DNA of 64,000 nucleotides from Butyricicoccus sp. (GCA_017886875.1 JAGHIZ010000063.1:41117-105116); one strand, 5' to 3'; shown: positions 34,749 through 44,595, counted from the first letter of the stretch. The notes: generated by a model not told the origin, from the sequence alone. Made by a program: numbers and translations.

Positions 34749-35327
34749 TTAAACTATTAGTAAATTCATTGTAAAATACGCAATAGTACCAATAACACCT
34801 GAACCAAATATTATTTTTATTGCACTAAGTTTATATTTTCTAAGTAAATATAAACAACCTAAAAATAACACTGTTTCGATAGGTCTTATTCCAGAAAGTG
34901 AAATAGCAGTTTCGCTGCCAAATAGACCAAGTAGCAATATTGAAAGACCTGCTGAGCCAATAAGTGCTACTACTGCTGGTCTAAGTGCTGAAAGCACCGT
35001 TTGTACACCAGTAAAATTACGATATTTATAATAAAAATGTGCAAGTGTTAAACAAATGATAAATGATGGAATTATACAACCTAATGTACATAAAATAGCC
35101 CCACCTATGCCGCTAAGCCTTGTGCCTACAAATGTTGCTGAATTTATTGAAATTGGCCCTGGTGTCATTTCAGCGATTGTAATTAAATCGGTAAATTCAC
35201 TTATAGTCATAAGCTTATGAACATCTACTATCTGATTTTGTATAAGAGGTATGGCTGCATAGCCTCCACCTACACTGAATAGTCCAACTTTTATAAATGA
35301 TAAAAATAATTGTATTAATATATTCAT
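34749..35327 (-). CDS. Chromate transporter, second half-protein
   Basis: This is a 192-residue single-domain CHR protein with about six helices. It contains FSVGGGYAAIPLIQNQIVD and AEMTPGPISINSATFVGTRL, the paired signatures of the CHR superfamily. CHR proteins export chromate or move related anions. Short CHR proteins work as heterodimers, which fits its 4-bp overlap with the other half-gene. Confidence 0.92.
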   Translation of the reverse strand: MNILIQLFLSFIKVGLFSVGGGYAAIPLIQNQIVDVHKLMTISEFTDLITIAEMTPGPISINSATFVGTRLSGIGGAILCTLGCIIPSFIICLTLAHFYYKYRNFTGVQTVLSALRPAVVALIGSAGLSILLLGLFGSETAISLSGIRPIETVLFLGCLYLLRKYKLSAIKIIFGSGVIGTIAYFTMNLLIV

Positions 35328-35926
35328 ATATTTACTCCCTCTTTTACTTGCTCTTTTTTCTCTAACTTATTTTTATTTAATGTTATAATTAAATCGGCTA
35401 TTCCTATACCTAAACATACTAATATAAGTATCATAGCATCAATACCAAATGCAACTTTTGCTATAAATGCTGCAATCATTAGACCAATATATAACGCTCT
35501 TTTTGTAGCTATTACATTCTTTGCTAGATTTATTACTACATCAAATATTACAGCTGCAACACCAGCTCTCATTACCATTAATGCTGTGGAAATAACAGTA
35601 TTACTTCTAAATTGTGCGTAAAAATATGAAATTAATGATATAATTATCATTGGTGGTAAGGCTGTGCCTAATATTGCTACAAGTGAACCAACTATTCCGC
35701 ACATTCTATAACCTAAAATTACAGATGCATTAATCGGAATAGGTCCAGGAGATGATTGGGCGATTGCTGTTATATCTAACATTTCATCTTCATCTAACCA
35801 TTTAAGCTCTTCTACAAACTTCTTTTTCATTAAGGATACTATTACAAAGCCTCCGCCAAATGTAAATGCACTTAACATAAATGTCGCTTTGAATAATTGC
35901 CATAAAATATGCTTTTTTTCTTTCAT
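35324..35926 (-). CDS. Chromate transporter, first half-protein
   Basis: This 200-residue CHR protein has SAFTFGGGFVIVSLMKKKFVEE and AQSSPGPIPINASVILGYR, the same two signatures as its partner. It comes first in the minus-strand operon and is divergent from a LysR-type regulator across 142 bp. Confidence 0.92.
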   Translation of the reverse strand: MKEKKHILWQLFKATFMLSAFTFGGGFVIVSLMKKKFVEELKWLDEDEMLDITAIAQSSPGPIPINASVILGYRMCGIVGSLVAILGTALPPMIIISLISYFYAQFRSNTVISTALMVMRAGVAAVIFDVVINLAKNVIATKRALYIGLMIAAFIAKVAFGIDAMILILVCLGIGIADLIITLNKNKLEKKEQVKEGVNI

Positions 35927-35980
35927 AAATTTAACTCCCTTTGTGGTATTTTTTCTTGATATATATACAATAGCATATTT

Positions 35981-36005
35981 TATTAATAATGAAAAATTAT
36001 TAATA
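35981..36005. promoter_or_regulatory. Probable LysR operator, 10-bp perfect inverted repeat
   Basis: TATTAATAAT and ATTATTAATA flank a GAAAA centre in the gap between the chromate-transporter operon and the LysR gene. Symmetry and place match LysR-type recognition sites. Confidence 0.6.
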
Positions 36006-36068
36006 TTTATATTAAAATAAAAATTTGTTATAATTAAACTATATAAGCATTAAAGAGGTGGATATATT

Positions 36069-36938
36069 TTGTTTGACTTTAGAGTTCAAACTTTTTTAGC
36101 AGTTTGTAAAACTATGAATTATACCAAAGCTGCTGATTTATTAGGTCTTACTCAGCCCGCTGTATCTCAGCATATTCATTGGCTTGAACAACAATATGAT
36201 GTTAAATTATTCTCTTATAGGGGTAAAAAACTAACACTAACAGACGCTGGTATTAAAATGCAAACCGCTTTTACTACTATTCAAAATGATTTGCAATCAC
36301 TGGCTAAAAATATTAAAGACCAAAAACAAACCCTTTCTTTTGGTGTTACTCCTACTGTTGGGACTTATCTTATTCCTAAACCTTTGGCTAATTACAAAAA
36401 ACAATTCCCTAATATTGATATTAATATGCAGGTTGATAACACTGCTAGGCTTTGTATGGCTATAGATAAAGGTGAACTTGATTTCGCTATAGTTGAAGGA
36501 TATTTTCATAAAAATAATTATGATGCTTTATTATATAAAACTGAAAAATATCTCGCTGTTTGTTCGCCTAATATGCAAATAGATAAAAATATATCTAAAC
36601 TCGCTCAGCTTGTTTCTTTTCCTATTGTAATTCGTGAACATGGTTCAGGTAATAGAGAGATAATAATTAGGAGTTTAAGCAGACATAATTTATCAATAGA
36701 GGATTTTAAAAGCGTTATTCAAATAAGTGACCTACATGCACTAAAGGCTTTATTACTTGAGGGAGCAGGTATAGGGTTTATGTATCATGCTGCTGTTAAA
36801 AACGAAATTGAACAGGGAACACTCAAGGAAATTGTTTTAAATGATTTTAATGAAGAACATGAAATAACTTTTATTTGGCGTAAAAATAGCGTTTATTCGG
36901 ATAAATATAGGCAAATTCATAGCCTTTTACAACCTTAA
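36069..36938 (+). CDS. LysR-type transcriptional regulator
   Basis: This 289-residue regulator has an N-terminal winged helix (FLAVCKTMNYTKAADLLGLTQPAVSQHIHWLEQQYDVKLF) and a periplasmic-binding-like effector domain from about 90. It probably controls the divergent chromate-transporter genes and itself through the repeat at 35981. Translation starts at TTG, after GAGGTG; no ATG is placed as well. Confidence 0.93.
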   Translation: MFDFRVQTFLAVCKTMNYTKAADLLGLTQPAVSQHIHWLEQQYDVKLFSYRGKKLTLTDAGIKMQTAFTTIQNDLQSLAKNIKDQKQTLSFGVTPTVGTYLIPKPLANYKKQFPNIDINMQVDNTARLCMAIDKGELDFAIVEGYFHKNNYDALLYKTEKYLAVCSPNMQIDKNISKLAQLVSFPIVIREHGSGNREIIIRSLSRHNLSIEDFKSVIQISDLHALKALLLEGAGIGFMYHAAVKNEIEQGTLKEIVLNDFNEEHEITFIWRKNSVYSDKYRQIHSLLQP

Positions 36939-36945
36939 ATATATT

Positions 36946-36977
36946 AAAAGCAGCTTTATAAAATTAGAGCTGCTTTT
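36946..36977 (+). terminator. Terminator after the LysR gene
   Basis: The stem AAAAGCAGCT / AGCTGCTTTT with a 12-base loop is followed by CTTTT. Confidence 0.8.
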
Positions 36978-37016
36978 CTTTTGAAAAAATATTACGCTAA
37001 AAAATAAAAATGATAC

Positions 37017-37045
37017 TTGACTTTTAAATTAAGATGTAATATTAT
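37017..37045 (+). promoter_or_regulatory. Promoter of the phage-derived operon
   Basis: TTGACT, an exact 17-bp spacer and TATTAT, about 100 bp before the small terminase. It is the only convincing promoter found ahead of the whole block. A GCGTA / TACGC mini-hairpin lies downstream near 37069-37085. Confidence 0.65.
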
Positions 37046-37146
37046 AATAACATCAAATGCGAAAGCGTAAAATAAATACGCTAGAACAAAGAAGGGAGTT
37101 GGTGCTCTTGATTGTTTTTTAATCTTTTACGATTTGAGGTGATAAT

Positions 37147-37713
37147 TTGAATAAAATCAATTCATGGCTTTCTGATGAAAATATACAAAAAATTAAGAAT
37201 TGGCATGAACAGGGCAAATCTAAACAGGATATTGCTCAGGAAATAGGTATAAAATTGCAAACGCTTAATAAGTGGTGTAAAAATTATACCGTTTTTGCTG
37301 AAATTTTTAACTCTGACGCTTGTACAAAAATTAAGCGTCATAATTTATCAAAAAAGATTACGCAAAAGAAAAATAAAGTCATGCGATTTAACGCTGAAAA
37401 GTATATGCTCGGTGCCATGAAAAATTTAGAGGACAAAATTAAAAACGGTGATGTTGCTAGTGCTGTTGAATATTCTTTGCTTAAAAGAGCTTTAGGATAT
37501 AACTATTTAGAAGAACGCACAGAATACACCGAGAAAACAGGTGAAAAAACCATTATCACCAGAAAACATGCCCCGCCTGATACCACAGCTCAGATGATTT
37601 GGCTTAAAAACCATAAGCCCGAAATATGGAATGAAAAAAAGCCAAATAGCGAAAATCTATTTGAAATTAAAATAAACCTTATTACACCTGAATGTGATGA
37701 AAATGGAAATTAA
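37147..37713 (+). CDS. Probable small terminase subunit
   Basis: This 188-residue basic protein has an N-terminal helix-turn-helix (GKSKQDIAQEIGIKLQTLNKWCKNY, about 24-48) and a C-terminal segment TAQMIWLKNHKPEIWNEK that recurs in phage small terminase and related DNA-binding proteins. It would recognise the packaging start. Translation starts at TTG after GAGGTGA, and it overlaps the large terminase by about 17 bases. Function is inferred mainly from that position. Confidence 0.72.
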   Translation: MNKINSWLSDENIQKIKNWHEQGKSKQDIAQEIGIKLQTLNKWCKNYTVFAEIFNSDACTKIKRHNLSKKITQKKNKVMRFNAEKYMLGAMKNLEDKIKNGDVASAVEYSLLKRALGYNYLEERTEYTEKTGEKTIITRKHAPPDTTAQMIWLKNHKPEIWNEKKPNSENLFEIKINLITPECDENGN

Positions 37714-39043
37714 AATTACTCAAAAACAAAACCTTTTTATTAACGCTTGTGAGCAAGAGGTTCTTTTTGGTGGTGCTGCTGGTGGTGGTAAAAGTTATGC
37801 TCAACTTATTGATGCTCTATTATTCGCTGTGAAATATCCGCAAAGTAAACAGCTTATTCTTCGCAGAACATACCCAGAACTTGAAAAATCTATTATACGT
37901 ACAAGCTTAGAACTTTATCCAAGAGAAATTGCTAATTATCAATCAAGCGGTCATATTTGGAAGTTTAGCAATGGCTCTGTTATTGAATTTGGTAACTGTG
38001 ATACTGAAAACGATATTTATAAATATCAATCGGCTGAATATGACATTATAAGATTTGATGAATTAACTCATTTTACTGAAATAATGTACACATATCTTAT
38101 AAGCCGTGTGCGTGGTACTAACGGTTATCCAAAACAGATTAAAAGCTCTACTAATCCAAGTGGTATAGGTCATCACTGGGTAAAAAAACGATTTATTGAC
38201 CCTGTGCCTCCTATGACTACTTATAAATATGAGGCTGGTTCAAGAATTTTTATACCATCTAAAGTCGATGACAATGTTTTTCTTATGAAAAATGACCCTC
38301 AGTATAGGCAAAGACTTAAAAATTTATCCAAACAAGACCAAAAAGCTTTACTTTATGGCGATTGGAACTTAAATGATGGTGCTTATTTCGATGAGTTTAA
38401 CCCTCAAATCCATGTTGTTAAACCATATAATCTTGATGCTAACAATAGGCTTTATATGTCGCTTGACTATGGTTTAGATATGCTTGCTTGTTACTGGTAC
38501 AGTGTTGATACTTTGGGTTATGTTACCGTTTATCGTGAACTTTATCAGTCCAATCTTATTATTGATGATGCGGCTAGAGCTATTAAGAATGCCATGACTC
38601 CAGATGAACACGCTAAGATAACAAGCATTTTTGCTCCTAAAGACCTTTGGAACAGACGGCAGGAAACAGGTAAATCAGTTAGTGACCGTTTTGCTGAACT
38701 TGGTTTATATCTTGATAAGGTTTCTAACAGCAGACAGGCTGGTTGGTATGAGGTTAAACGTTATTTAAGACCACAAAGTGATGTTTTTGGTAGCTCTCGT
38801 CCTAAACTTCAAATATTTAATACTTGCAGAAATCTAATTCGTACATTGCCTGCTGTGGCTCATGATGATAAAAACCCTAATGATATAGCTATAACTCCTC
38901 ATGAACTTACTCATGCCCCTGATGCTCTTAGATATTTTTGTGATGGCTTGCCTTTGCCAGCTGAACCTTTAACCAACCCCAAAATAAATATTATGAATTT
39001 TGAGGACGAAATGGAGGAATTTAATGATTTTAATGGCTTTTGA
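37697..39043 (+). CDS. Phage large terminase (ATPase-nuclease)
   Basis: This 448-residue motor protein has Walker A near 22-35 (LFGGAAGGGKSYAQ), Walker B IIRFDELTHF and the coupling segment SSTNPSG. The C-terminal RNase H-like nuclease begins at MSLDYGLDMLACYWYS and has later acidic residues. It cleaves and drives DNA into the head. The start among GTG/ATG/ATG codons at 37694-37703 is uncertain because no good ribosome binding site is visible; coupling to the upstream gene is likely. Confidence 0.93.
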   Translation: MKMEIKITQKQNLFINACEQEVLFGGAAGGGKSYAQLIDALLFAVKYPQSKQLILRRTYPELEKSIIRTSLELYPREIANYQSSGHIWKFSNGSVIEFGNCDTENDIYKYQSAEYDIIRFDELTHFTEIMYTYLISRVRGTNGYPKQIKSSTNPSGIGHHWVKKRFIDPVPPMTTYKYEAGSRIFIPSKVDDNVFLMKNDPQYRQRLKNLSKQDQKALLYGDWNLNDGAYFDEFNPQIHVVKPYNLDANNRLYMSLDYGLDMLACYWYSVDTLGYVTVYRELYQSNLIIDDAARAIKNAMTPDEHAKITSIFAPKDLWNRRQETGKSVSDRFAELGLYLDKVSNSRQAGWYEVKRYLRPQSDVFGSSRPKLQIFNTCRNLIRTLPAVAHDDKNPNDIAITPHELTHAPDALRYFCDGLPLPAEPLTNPKINIMNFEDEMEEFNDFNGF

Positions 39044-39215
39044 AATGTTAGCAATATCTATTTCTTGTGCTATATTCTTTGCTGTCGGTTTCCAGTGCGG
39101 TAAAGCTAATCAAAAAATCATAAATCATAATATGGATAATAGCCAAGATATTACAGAATTTGATAACGATTTATCTAAAATACTAAACTATACAGGAGAT
39201 TATAACAGTGATTAA
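39024..39215 (+). CDS. Small phage membrane protein
   Basis: This 63-residue protein has one hydrophobic helix (about residues 3-23) and an acidic tail. It starts at the ATG after GGAGG and overlaps the end of the terminase gene by 20 bases and the portal start by eight. No family recognised. Confidence 0.65.
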   Translation: MILMAFEMLAISISCAIFFAVGFQCGKANQKIINHNMDNSQDITEFDNDLSKILNYTGDYNSD

Positions 39216-40803
39216 ATCTCATATTTCAGCACAAGATGTGCAAGCTGAATTTACTAAAGGTAAACAGTTTAAAGAAAACCTAAATATTTTTGAGCAGGTG
39301 AGAAAAAATGAGAAATTTTATCTGGGGCAGCAATGGGAGGGACTTAATACTAAAAAAATTCAGCCTGTTACTTTTAATATTTTAAGGCGTGTTACTTCTC
39401 TTTTTCAGTCGCAAGTCGTTTCTGATGATATTTCTTGGGATATTAGACCATTCTCTTCAAATGACCAAAATAGTATTGAAAGTCAAGCTCTTGATGCGGT
39501 TGTTGAACGTGTGTTTGAACGTCAAGCAATCAAAACCAAAAACAGAAAAGTGCTTAGAAATGGTGTCGTTGATGGTGATTTATGTATGTATTTCACTTTT
39601 AACCCCAAAATAAACACTGGTCAGCTTGTTAAAGGGGATATTATCGCTGAACCTCTTATGAATACTAACGTTTTCTTTGGAAATCCTCACTCCGCTGATG
39701 TTCAATCTCAGCCGTACATAATTATAGCTAGGCGTAGACCTTTAAATGAAGTTAAAAAAGAGGCGAAAGAAAATAATATTCATAATTGGGACGAAATAGA
39801 GTCAGATATGGGTTCTGAATTCGTTGGAGAAGATGAAAACGTTTCAAGTGAGCTTGTAACCGAACTCACTAGACTTTGGAAAGTTGAAACAAATAATCAA
39901 AAAGATGAGTTTTCTATTCCAGAAACATCAGAAAATATATATTTTATGAAGGTTTGCGGTGATGTTATAACTTATCCTCAAACTAAAACAGATATGACAC
40001 TTTATCCGCTTGCTTGGGCAAGCTGGATTGAAAGAAATAACTGTATGCATGGGATAAGTCCAATAACTGAAATGATACCGACACAAATAGCTATTAACAA
40101 ACAGGCTACTTATATTGGTGCTTACACTCAGAATGTAGCTATGCCTAAGCTGGTTTACAACATTCAAAGGCTGCCTAATGGTTGGAACGGTGACCCATCT
40201 AAACCTATTGCTGTAACTGGTGACCCTAGAGAAGTAATTGCCAACCCTATAGGCGGTATACAACTTCCTAGTGGTGTTTTCTCTAGCATTGAAATGTATC
40301 AAAACATGATGAAAGACTGTATGGGTGCCTCAGATACTGCACTTGGTAATATCTCTAACCCAGATAACACTTCTGCTATTTTGGCAACCCAAAAGGCTAG
40401 TAATGCACCGCTTGAGCTACAAAAACGTATGTTTGAACAATTTAATGAGGATTGTATTCGCATTATTGTTGATATGGCTTGTGCTTATTATGGAATAAGA
40501 TATATAAGCGTAAACATAAAACAAACTCAGCTTGATGGTTCACAAAAAGAAAATAAATCAGATGTTTTACTTGATTTTAGCAAATTCTCAATAGGGGCTA
40601 TGGATATAAATGTTGAAGTCGGTGCTGCAACATATTGGTCTGAAATCGTTTCTATGACCAATATGGACAAACTAATGCAAGCTGGTATGATACCTGACCC
40701 AGTATTATACCTTGAGTCCATACCTAACAGTTATATACCTAATAAACAACAAATTATTGAGGCTCTCAAAAACCAAAAAAATAAAGGAGTGAAAACTAAA
40801 TGA
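39208..40803 (+). CDS. Phage portal protein (P22-like)
   Basis: This 531-residue portal protein is closest in pattern to podovirus P22-type portals. It shows the early KFYLGQQWEGL and NILRRVTSLFQSQ segments, a long middle domain, MPKLVYNIQRLPNGW, and the Asp/Asn-rich DCMGASDTALGNISNPDNTS loop before the stem helix. It forms the head vertex through which DNA is packed. Translation starts at GTG after an AGGAGA site. Confidence 0.88.
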   Translation: MIKSHISAQDVQAEFTKGKQFKENLNIFEQVRKNEKFYLGQQWEGLNTKKIQPVTFNILRRVTSLFQSQVVSDDISWDIRPFSSNDQNSIESQALDAVVERVFERQAIKTKNRKVLRNGVVDGDLCMYFTFNPKINTGQLVKGDIIAEPLMNTNVFFGNPHSADVQSQPYIIIARRRPLNEVKKEAKENNIHNWDEIESDMGSEFVGEDENVSSELVTELTRLWKVETNNQKDEFSIPETSENIYFMKVCGDVITYPQTKTDMTLYPLAWASWIERNNCMHGISPITEMIPTQIAINKQATYIGAYTQNVAMPKLVYNIQRLPNGWNGDPSKPIAVTGDPREVIANPIGGIQLPSGVFSSIEMYQNMMKDCMGASDTALGNISNPDNTSAILATQKASNAPLELQKRMFEQFNEDCIRIIVDMACAYYGIRYISVNIKQTQLDGSQKENKSDVLLDFSKFSIGAMDINVEVGAATYWSEIVSMTNMDKLMQAGMIPDPVLYLESIPNSYIPNKQQIIEALKNQKNKGVKTK

Positions 40804-41123
40804 ATACTATTCAAAACCCTAACGCTATGCAGTTTGCAAACTGTCAAGAGCTAATTAAACCTTGGCTTGAGGCAATTAAAGCAAATCCTAACCTATCTAA
40901 AGAGCAGTTAACACCTCAAATTGCTCAGATTATAAAATCAGGTGTTGCTCCTGCTAACGCTTTTTCTTCAGGTAGAGAAACTGAACTTTTAAATAAAATC
41001 GCTCAACTTCAAGAAATTATTCGTGCTATGCAAATAAATGATAAAAACAAACTCACTAGCATAGGCACTTTATCATCTAGCCCTATAGTATCAGATGCTT
41101 TCATTAGTGGTCTTTCTAAGTAA
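40800..41123 (+). CDS. Small protein in scaffold position
   Basis: This 107-residue protein of mostly helical character (PWLEAIKANPNLSKEQL, then a Gln/Leu-rich helix LLNKIAQLQEIIRAM) lies between portal and capsid, where scaffolds are usually encoded. It overlaps the portal stop by four bases (ATGA). Scaffold function is inferred from order only; the protein is short for that role. Confidence 0.5.
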   Translation: MNTIQNPNAMQFANCQELIKPWLEAIKANPNLSKEQLTPQIAQIIKSGVAPANAFSSGRETELLNKIAQLQEIIRAMQINDKNKLTSIGTLSSSPIVSDAFISGLSK

Positions 41124-41154
41124 ATAATTTATTTTTAAAGGAGATATTTTTATT

Positions 41155-42213
41155 ATGGCAATTAATTTAGCAACCAAATATTCACCAGAAATTGAGTCTG
41201 CTTTCTCTCAGGATAGTTATATTAAATCTCATTGCAAGGCTAAAGTTGATTTCACAGGTGCTAAAACCGTTAGAGTTTATATGCTAAAAACTACTGCATT
41301 GGTCGATTATCAGAAAAGCGGTTCTAGTCGTTATGGTAAGCTTGAAGATGTTCAAGATACTGTTATGGAATACACTATGAGTCAAGATAAATCATTTACT
41401 GGCGTTGTGGATAAAGGCGATGAGTCTGCTCAGTCTATCACCAACAAGGCTGGTCAATGGCTTCGTCAGCAGCTACGTGAACAGGTTGTTCCTACCGCTG
41501 ACCAATATGCTTTAAATAAAATTATGAACTATGGACATATTGCAATAGCAGATGAAAAGCCTACAATCGAAAACATTATAACAGAAATCTTTAAAGCTCG
41601 TACTTGGTTTAATAACCATAGAGTTCCTAGAGAGGGTAGATACATATATATCCCTGCTTCAATGACTCCAGATATTATGCTTTCTAAAGAATGGTGTGGT
41701 CTTGATAATCTGGCTGGTAAACAGCTTCCTACTGGTGTTATTGGCTCAGTCGCTGGTTTCACTATTGTGGAAATTCCAGATTATATGTTTGATGAAAACC
41801 ATTTCTTTACTGCAGTACATGAACAGGCTGTCGCTTTCCCTTATAAAATTAATGCAGCTAAAATTCATACTGACCCTGTTGGTATAAATGGTGCGGTTAT
41901 TGAAGGTAGACAGCTCTATGATGTTTTTGTGCTTGGTTCTAAAGCTGATGCAGTTTATTCTCTTGTGCTTGAGTCTGCTCAACAAACAAAACCAACAATT
42001 TCAGATAGTTCTAAAGAGGCTGTAACTATTGAGTCTTCTGGTACTAAGGCTATTTATTACACTTTAGATGGTTCTGACCCTCGTTTCTCTATGACCAGAG
42101 AAATTTATACTGGTGCTTTTAATGGCACTGGTAAGCTGGTAAGAGCTGTTGCTATGGATACAGAAGGTAAATTTACTTCAGATATAGCTGAAAAACAGGT
42201 TGCTTCTGAATAA
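41155..42213 (+). CDS. Major capsid protein with C-terminal chitobiase-like domain
   Basis: This 352-residue protein has the length and composition of a phage major capsid (HK97-type or P22-type cannot be decided), with a long N-terminal arm and a central domain ending near 270. Residues 278-350 form a separate module: KAIYYTLDGSDPRFSM...IYTGAF at 298-322, the signature of the chitobiase/beta-hexosaminidase C-terminal (CHB_HEX_C) fold. This Ig-like module would sit on the outside of the shell. A GGAGA site precedes the ATG. Confidence 0.82.
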   Translation: MAINLATKYSPEIESAFSQDSYIKSHCKAKVDFTGAKTVRVYMLKTTALVDYQKSGSSRYGKLEDVQDTVMEYTMSQDKSFTGVVDKGDESAQSITNKAGQWLRQQLREQVVPTADQYALNKIMNYGHIAIADEKPTIENIITEIFKARTWFNNHRVPREGRYIYIPASMTPDIMLSKEWCGLDNLAGKQLPTGVIGSVAGFTIVEIPDYMFDENHFFTAVHEQAVAFPYKINAAKIHTDPVGINGAVIEGRQLYDVFVLGSKADAVYSLVLESAQQTKPTISDSSKEAVTIESSGTKAIYYTLDGSDPRFSMTREIYTGAFNGTGKLVRAVAMDTEGKFTSDIAEKQVASE

Positions 42214-42227
42214 AAGGGGTTTTTATT

Positions 42228-42620
42228 ATGACTGCTCGTGAACTTTATGAACAGGGGTGTTATTTAGTTTATGAAATCCCTGATGATGATGAAGAGCTAA
42301 AATCCGCTTTTCCTACTATTTTAAATCATATAATGGCGATTTGTTTGCCTTATGAAAATCAGTTCCGAACAATCAGGGGGCAAGATAAAATGCTTGCTCC
42401 CCCTTTTTTAATAGGCTCTGATTTTGAAAACTTTGAAATCCCATTTTGTGAGGAAATATCCCGTATGGTTATGCCTTACGCTATACAAAGCAAGTTTTTA
42501 GAAGCTGATGATGACAAAAAAGCTGAGTCAGTTTTAGCTTATAACAAATTTACTCAGACTTTAAATAGTATAACCCCTGCTATTGAAACTGAAATGGAGG
42601 TGTATGACGACGATGCTTGA
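42228..42620 (+). CDS. Putative head-tail connector protein
   Basis: This 130-residue acidic protein follows the capsid gene. Its order and size fit an adaptor/connector (gp4/gp6-like). Helices around LNHIMAICLPYEN and MVMPYAIQSKFLEAD would suit that fold, but no motif confirms it. It overlaps the next gene by 17 bases. Confidence 0.5.
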   Translation: MTARELYEQGCYLVYEIPDDDEELKSAFPTILNHIMAICLPYENQFRTIRGQDKMLAPPFLIGSDFENFEIPFCEEISRMVMPYAIQSKFLEADDDKKAESVLAYNKFTQTLNSITPAIETEMEVYDDDA

Positions 42621-44529
42621 AGCTCTTTCTGTTCCGTCTTTTACTCAACCGTCTGAGGGTTACAAGGTTTATCAGCAGTTTAGGGGGATTGACCTTTTAA
42701 CTGATGATACACAAATTGATGACAGCCGTAGCCCTTGGGCTGTAAATCTTATTTCTGATGCGGGCGGTTATCCAGAAAAACGTGTTGGCTGGCGTACACT
42801 TCACCAATTTAGTGATAAAGCTAGAATAAACGGGCTTTGGTCTTTTGTTATAGATGGCGAAAAACAAATGATTGTTCATGCTGGTACTAGACTTTTAAAA
42901 TTAAAACAGAATGAAAAATCTTCTTTATCATGGGAAGAAGATAAACCTATGTCAGAAGTAGTTTTGAAAACTGATTTAAATAATGATAAAAGCACTGGCT
43001 TTTATTTCAATGGTGACCTTTGGATTTTAACAGGTAAAGAATATCTTCATTATGATGGAAAAGAAGTCAAAAATGTGGAAGATGAAGCATATATACCAAC
43101 AACAACTATTGGTGCTAAACCAACTGGTGGCGGCAATATATATGAAAGTGTGAATTTACTCTCGAAAAAACGTAAAAACACTTTTATTCCAGATGGTGAA
43201 GCTACTGAATTTACTGTTGATACTAGGAAAATTGACGCTGGTTCTACTGTTAAGATATGGAATAATGGCACAGAGATAACAAGCGGGATAAGTTTTAACC
43301 CTGATACTGGTGTTGTAACTATTTCGCCTGCACCTGCTAAACCTGCGGCAAGTGGTACTGCTACTCTCACAATAGAATTTCAAAAAACAACCGAAGGTGC
43401 AGCAGATAAAATAAAAAAATGCAAAATCTTTACCACTTTTGGCATTAACAACTCGACTAGAGTTTTTTTGACTGGTAATCCAGATATGCAGGCTACAGAA
43501 TGGTATTCTGGTCTTAAAGACGCAACATATTTCCCAGATAATCAAAGTATTGAAGTAGGTACAAATGACTTTAAAATTGTAGGTTATGCTAAATATCAAG
43601 GCGAACTCTTAGTTTTAAAAGAGGATAACCGCCAAGAAATAACTATTTGGAACCATACAGCCGAAACATCAGACAGCGGAACAAGTATTTTCCCACTCAA
43701 AGAGGGTTTAAGCGGTATTGGTGCGGTTGGCTCTTATGCAATACAAACTCTGCTTGATGACCCTTTATTTCTCTCTCCTCGTGGGGTGTTTGCTCCTGTT
43801 ACTAGCTATACTTATCCAAATGTTCAACGTTCATTACAATGCCGTTCTGAGCGTATTAATCCTCATCTAATAAAAGAAAAAAATCTTGAAAATGCAATTT
43901 CTGCGGTGTGGCAGGGTTACTATATTTTAGTTATAAATAATCATGCTTATGTTGCAGATAGCAACCAAAATAAAAGTGATGGCGGTTATGAGTGGTATTA
44001 CTGGGATAACATTCCCGCTAGATGTATGAGTACAGAAGATGACATTTTATACTTTGGCACTGATGACGGAAAAGTATGTCGTTTTAATAATGATATGCTT
44101 GATGAAGCTGGTGACCGTTTGATGCTTGCTTATAATGATGATGGAAAACCTATTAAATGGGAATGGAGGTCAAAACTCGATAGCTTAGGTTATCCAACAC
44201 GTTATAAAACACTGCATAAACGTGGTAATGGCATACAATTAAAGGCTTTTACAAGGTCTAGCTGTGAAATCTGGCTTAGAACTGAAAAAGACTTCGGGCA
44301 GAAGATTGAAGTGCCTACTGCGGATATTTTTAGTTTTTATGATATAGATTTTAGTAGATTTACTTTCTCTAACCTTGATGTTCAAGAAATTATGTTTAGA
44401 AAGAAAATTAAAAAGTTTCTATTTATTCAGATAATTTTGAAAGGTGAAGAAGCTAGTGAGGGTTTTGGTATATATTCCGCTGCTCTACACTACACTATTG
44501 GCGGTTATGCCAAACGAAAGGGGCGTTAG
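42604..44529 (+). CDS. Phage tail/stabilisation protein (gp10-like beta-propeller candidate)
   Basis: This protein of about 640 residues begins FRGIDLLTDDTQIDDSRSPWAVNLISDAGGYPEKRVGWRT, the typical N-terminus of tail nozzle/packaged-DNA stabilisation proteins. Repeated short beta-blades with Trp and Gly follow (WILTGKEYLHYDG, ILVINNHAYVAD, ILYFGTDDGKV). A fibronectin-like stretch is near 200-270. The start is between the ATGs at 42604 and 42613; GGAGG at 42596 is too close to the first and far from the second. Confidence 0.6.
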   Translation: MTTMLEALSVPSFTQPSEGYKVYQQFRGIDLLTDDTQIDDSRSPWAVNLISDAGGYPEKRVGWRTLHQFSDKARINGLWSFVIDGEKQMIVHAGTRLLKLKQNEKSSLSWEEDKPMSEVVLKTDLNNDKSTGFYFNGDLWILTGKEYLHYDGKEVKNVEDEAYIPTTTIGAKPTGGGNIYESVNLLSKKRKNTFIPDGEATEFTVDTRKIDAGSTVKIWNNGTEITSGISFNPDTGVVTISPAPAKPAASGTATLTIEFQKTTEGAADKIKKCKIFTTFGINNSTRVFLTGNPDMQATEWYSGLKDATYFPDNQSIEVGTNDFKIVGYAKYQGELLVLKEDNRQEITIWNHTAETSDSGTSIFPLKEGLSGIGAVGSYAIQTLLDDPLFLSPRGVFAPVTSYTYPNVQRSLQCRSERINPHLIKEKNLENAISAVWQGYYILVINNHAYVADSNQNKSDGGYEWYYWDNIPARCMSTEDDILYFGTDDGKVCRFNNDMLDEAGDRLMLAYNDDGKPIKWEWRSKLDSLGYPTRYKTLHKRGNGIQLKAFTRSSCEIWLRTEKDFGQKIEVPTADIFSFYDIDFSRFTFSNLDVQEIMFRKKIKKFLFIQIILKGEEASEGFGIYSAALHYTIGGYAKRKGR

Positions 44530-44595
44530 CTCTATATTGTTACTGTGTGACATTTTCTCAAAAAGGAGGATACTAATTAAAACAGGTGATAAACA

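Noticed and set aside
36939..37146. Left phage attachment site
   Set aside because: No direct repeat matching the right edge and no tRNA at the junction could be found by eye.
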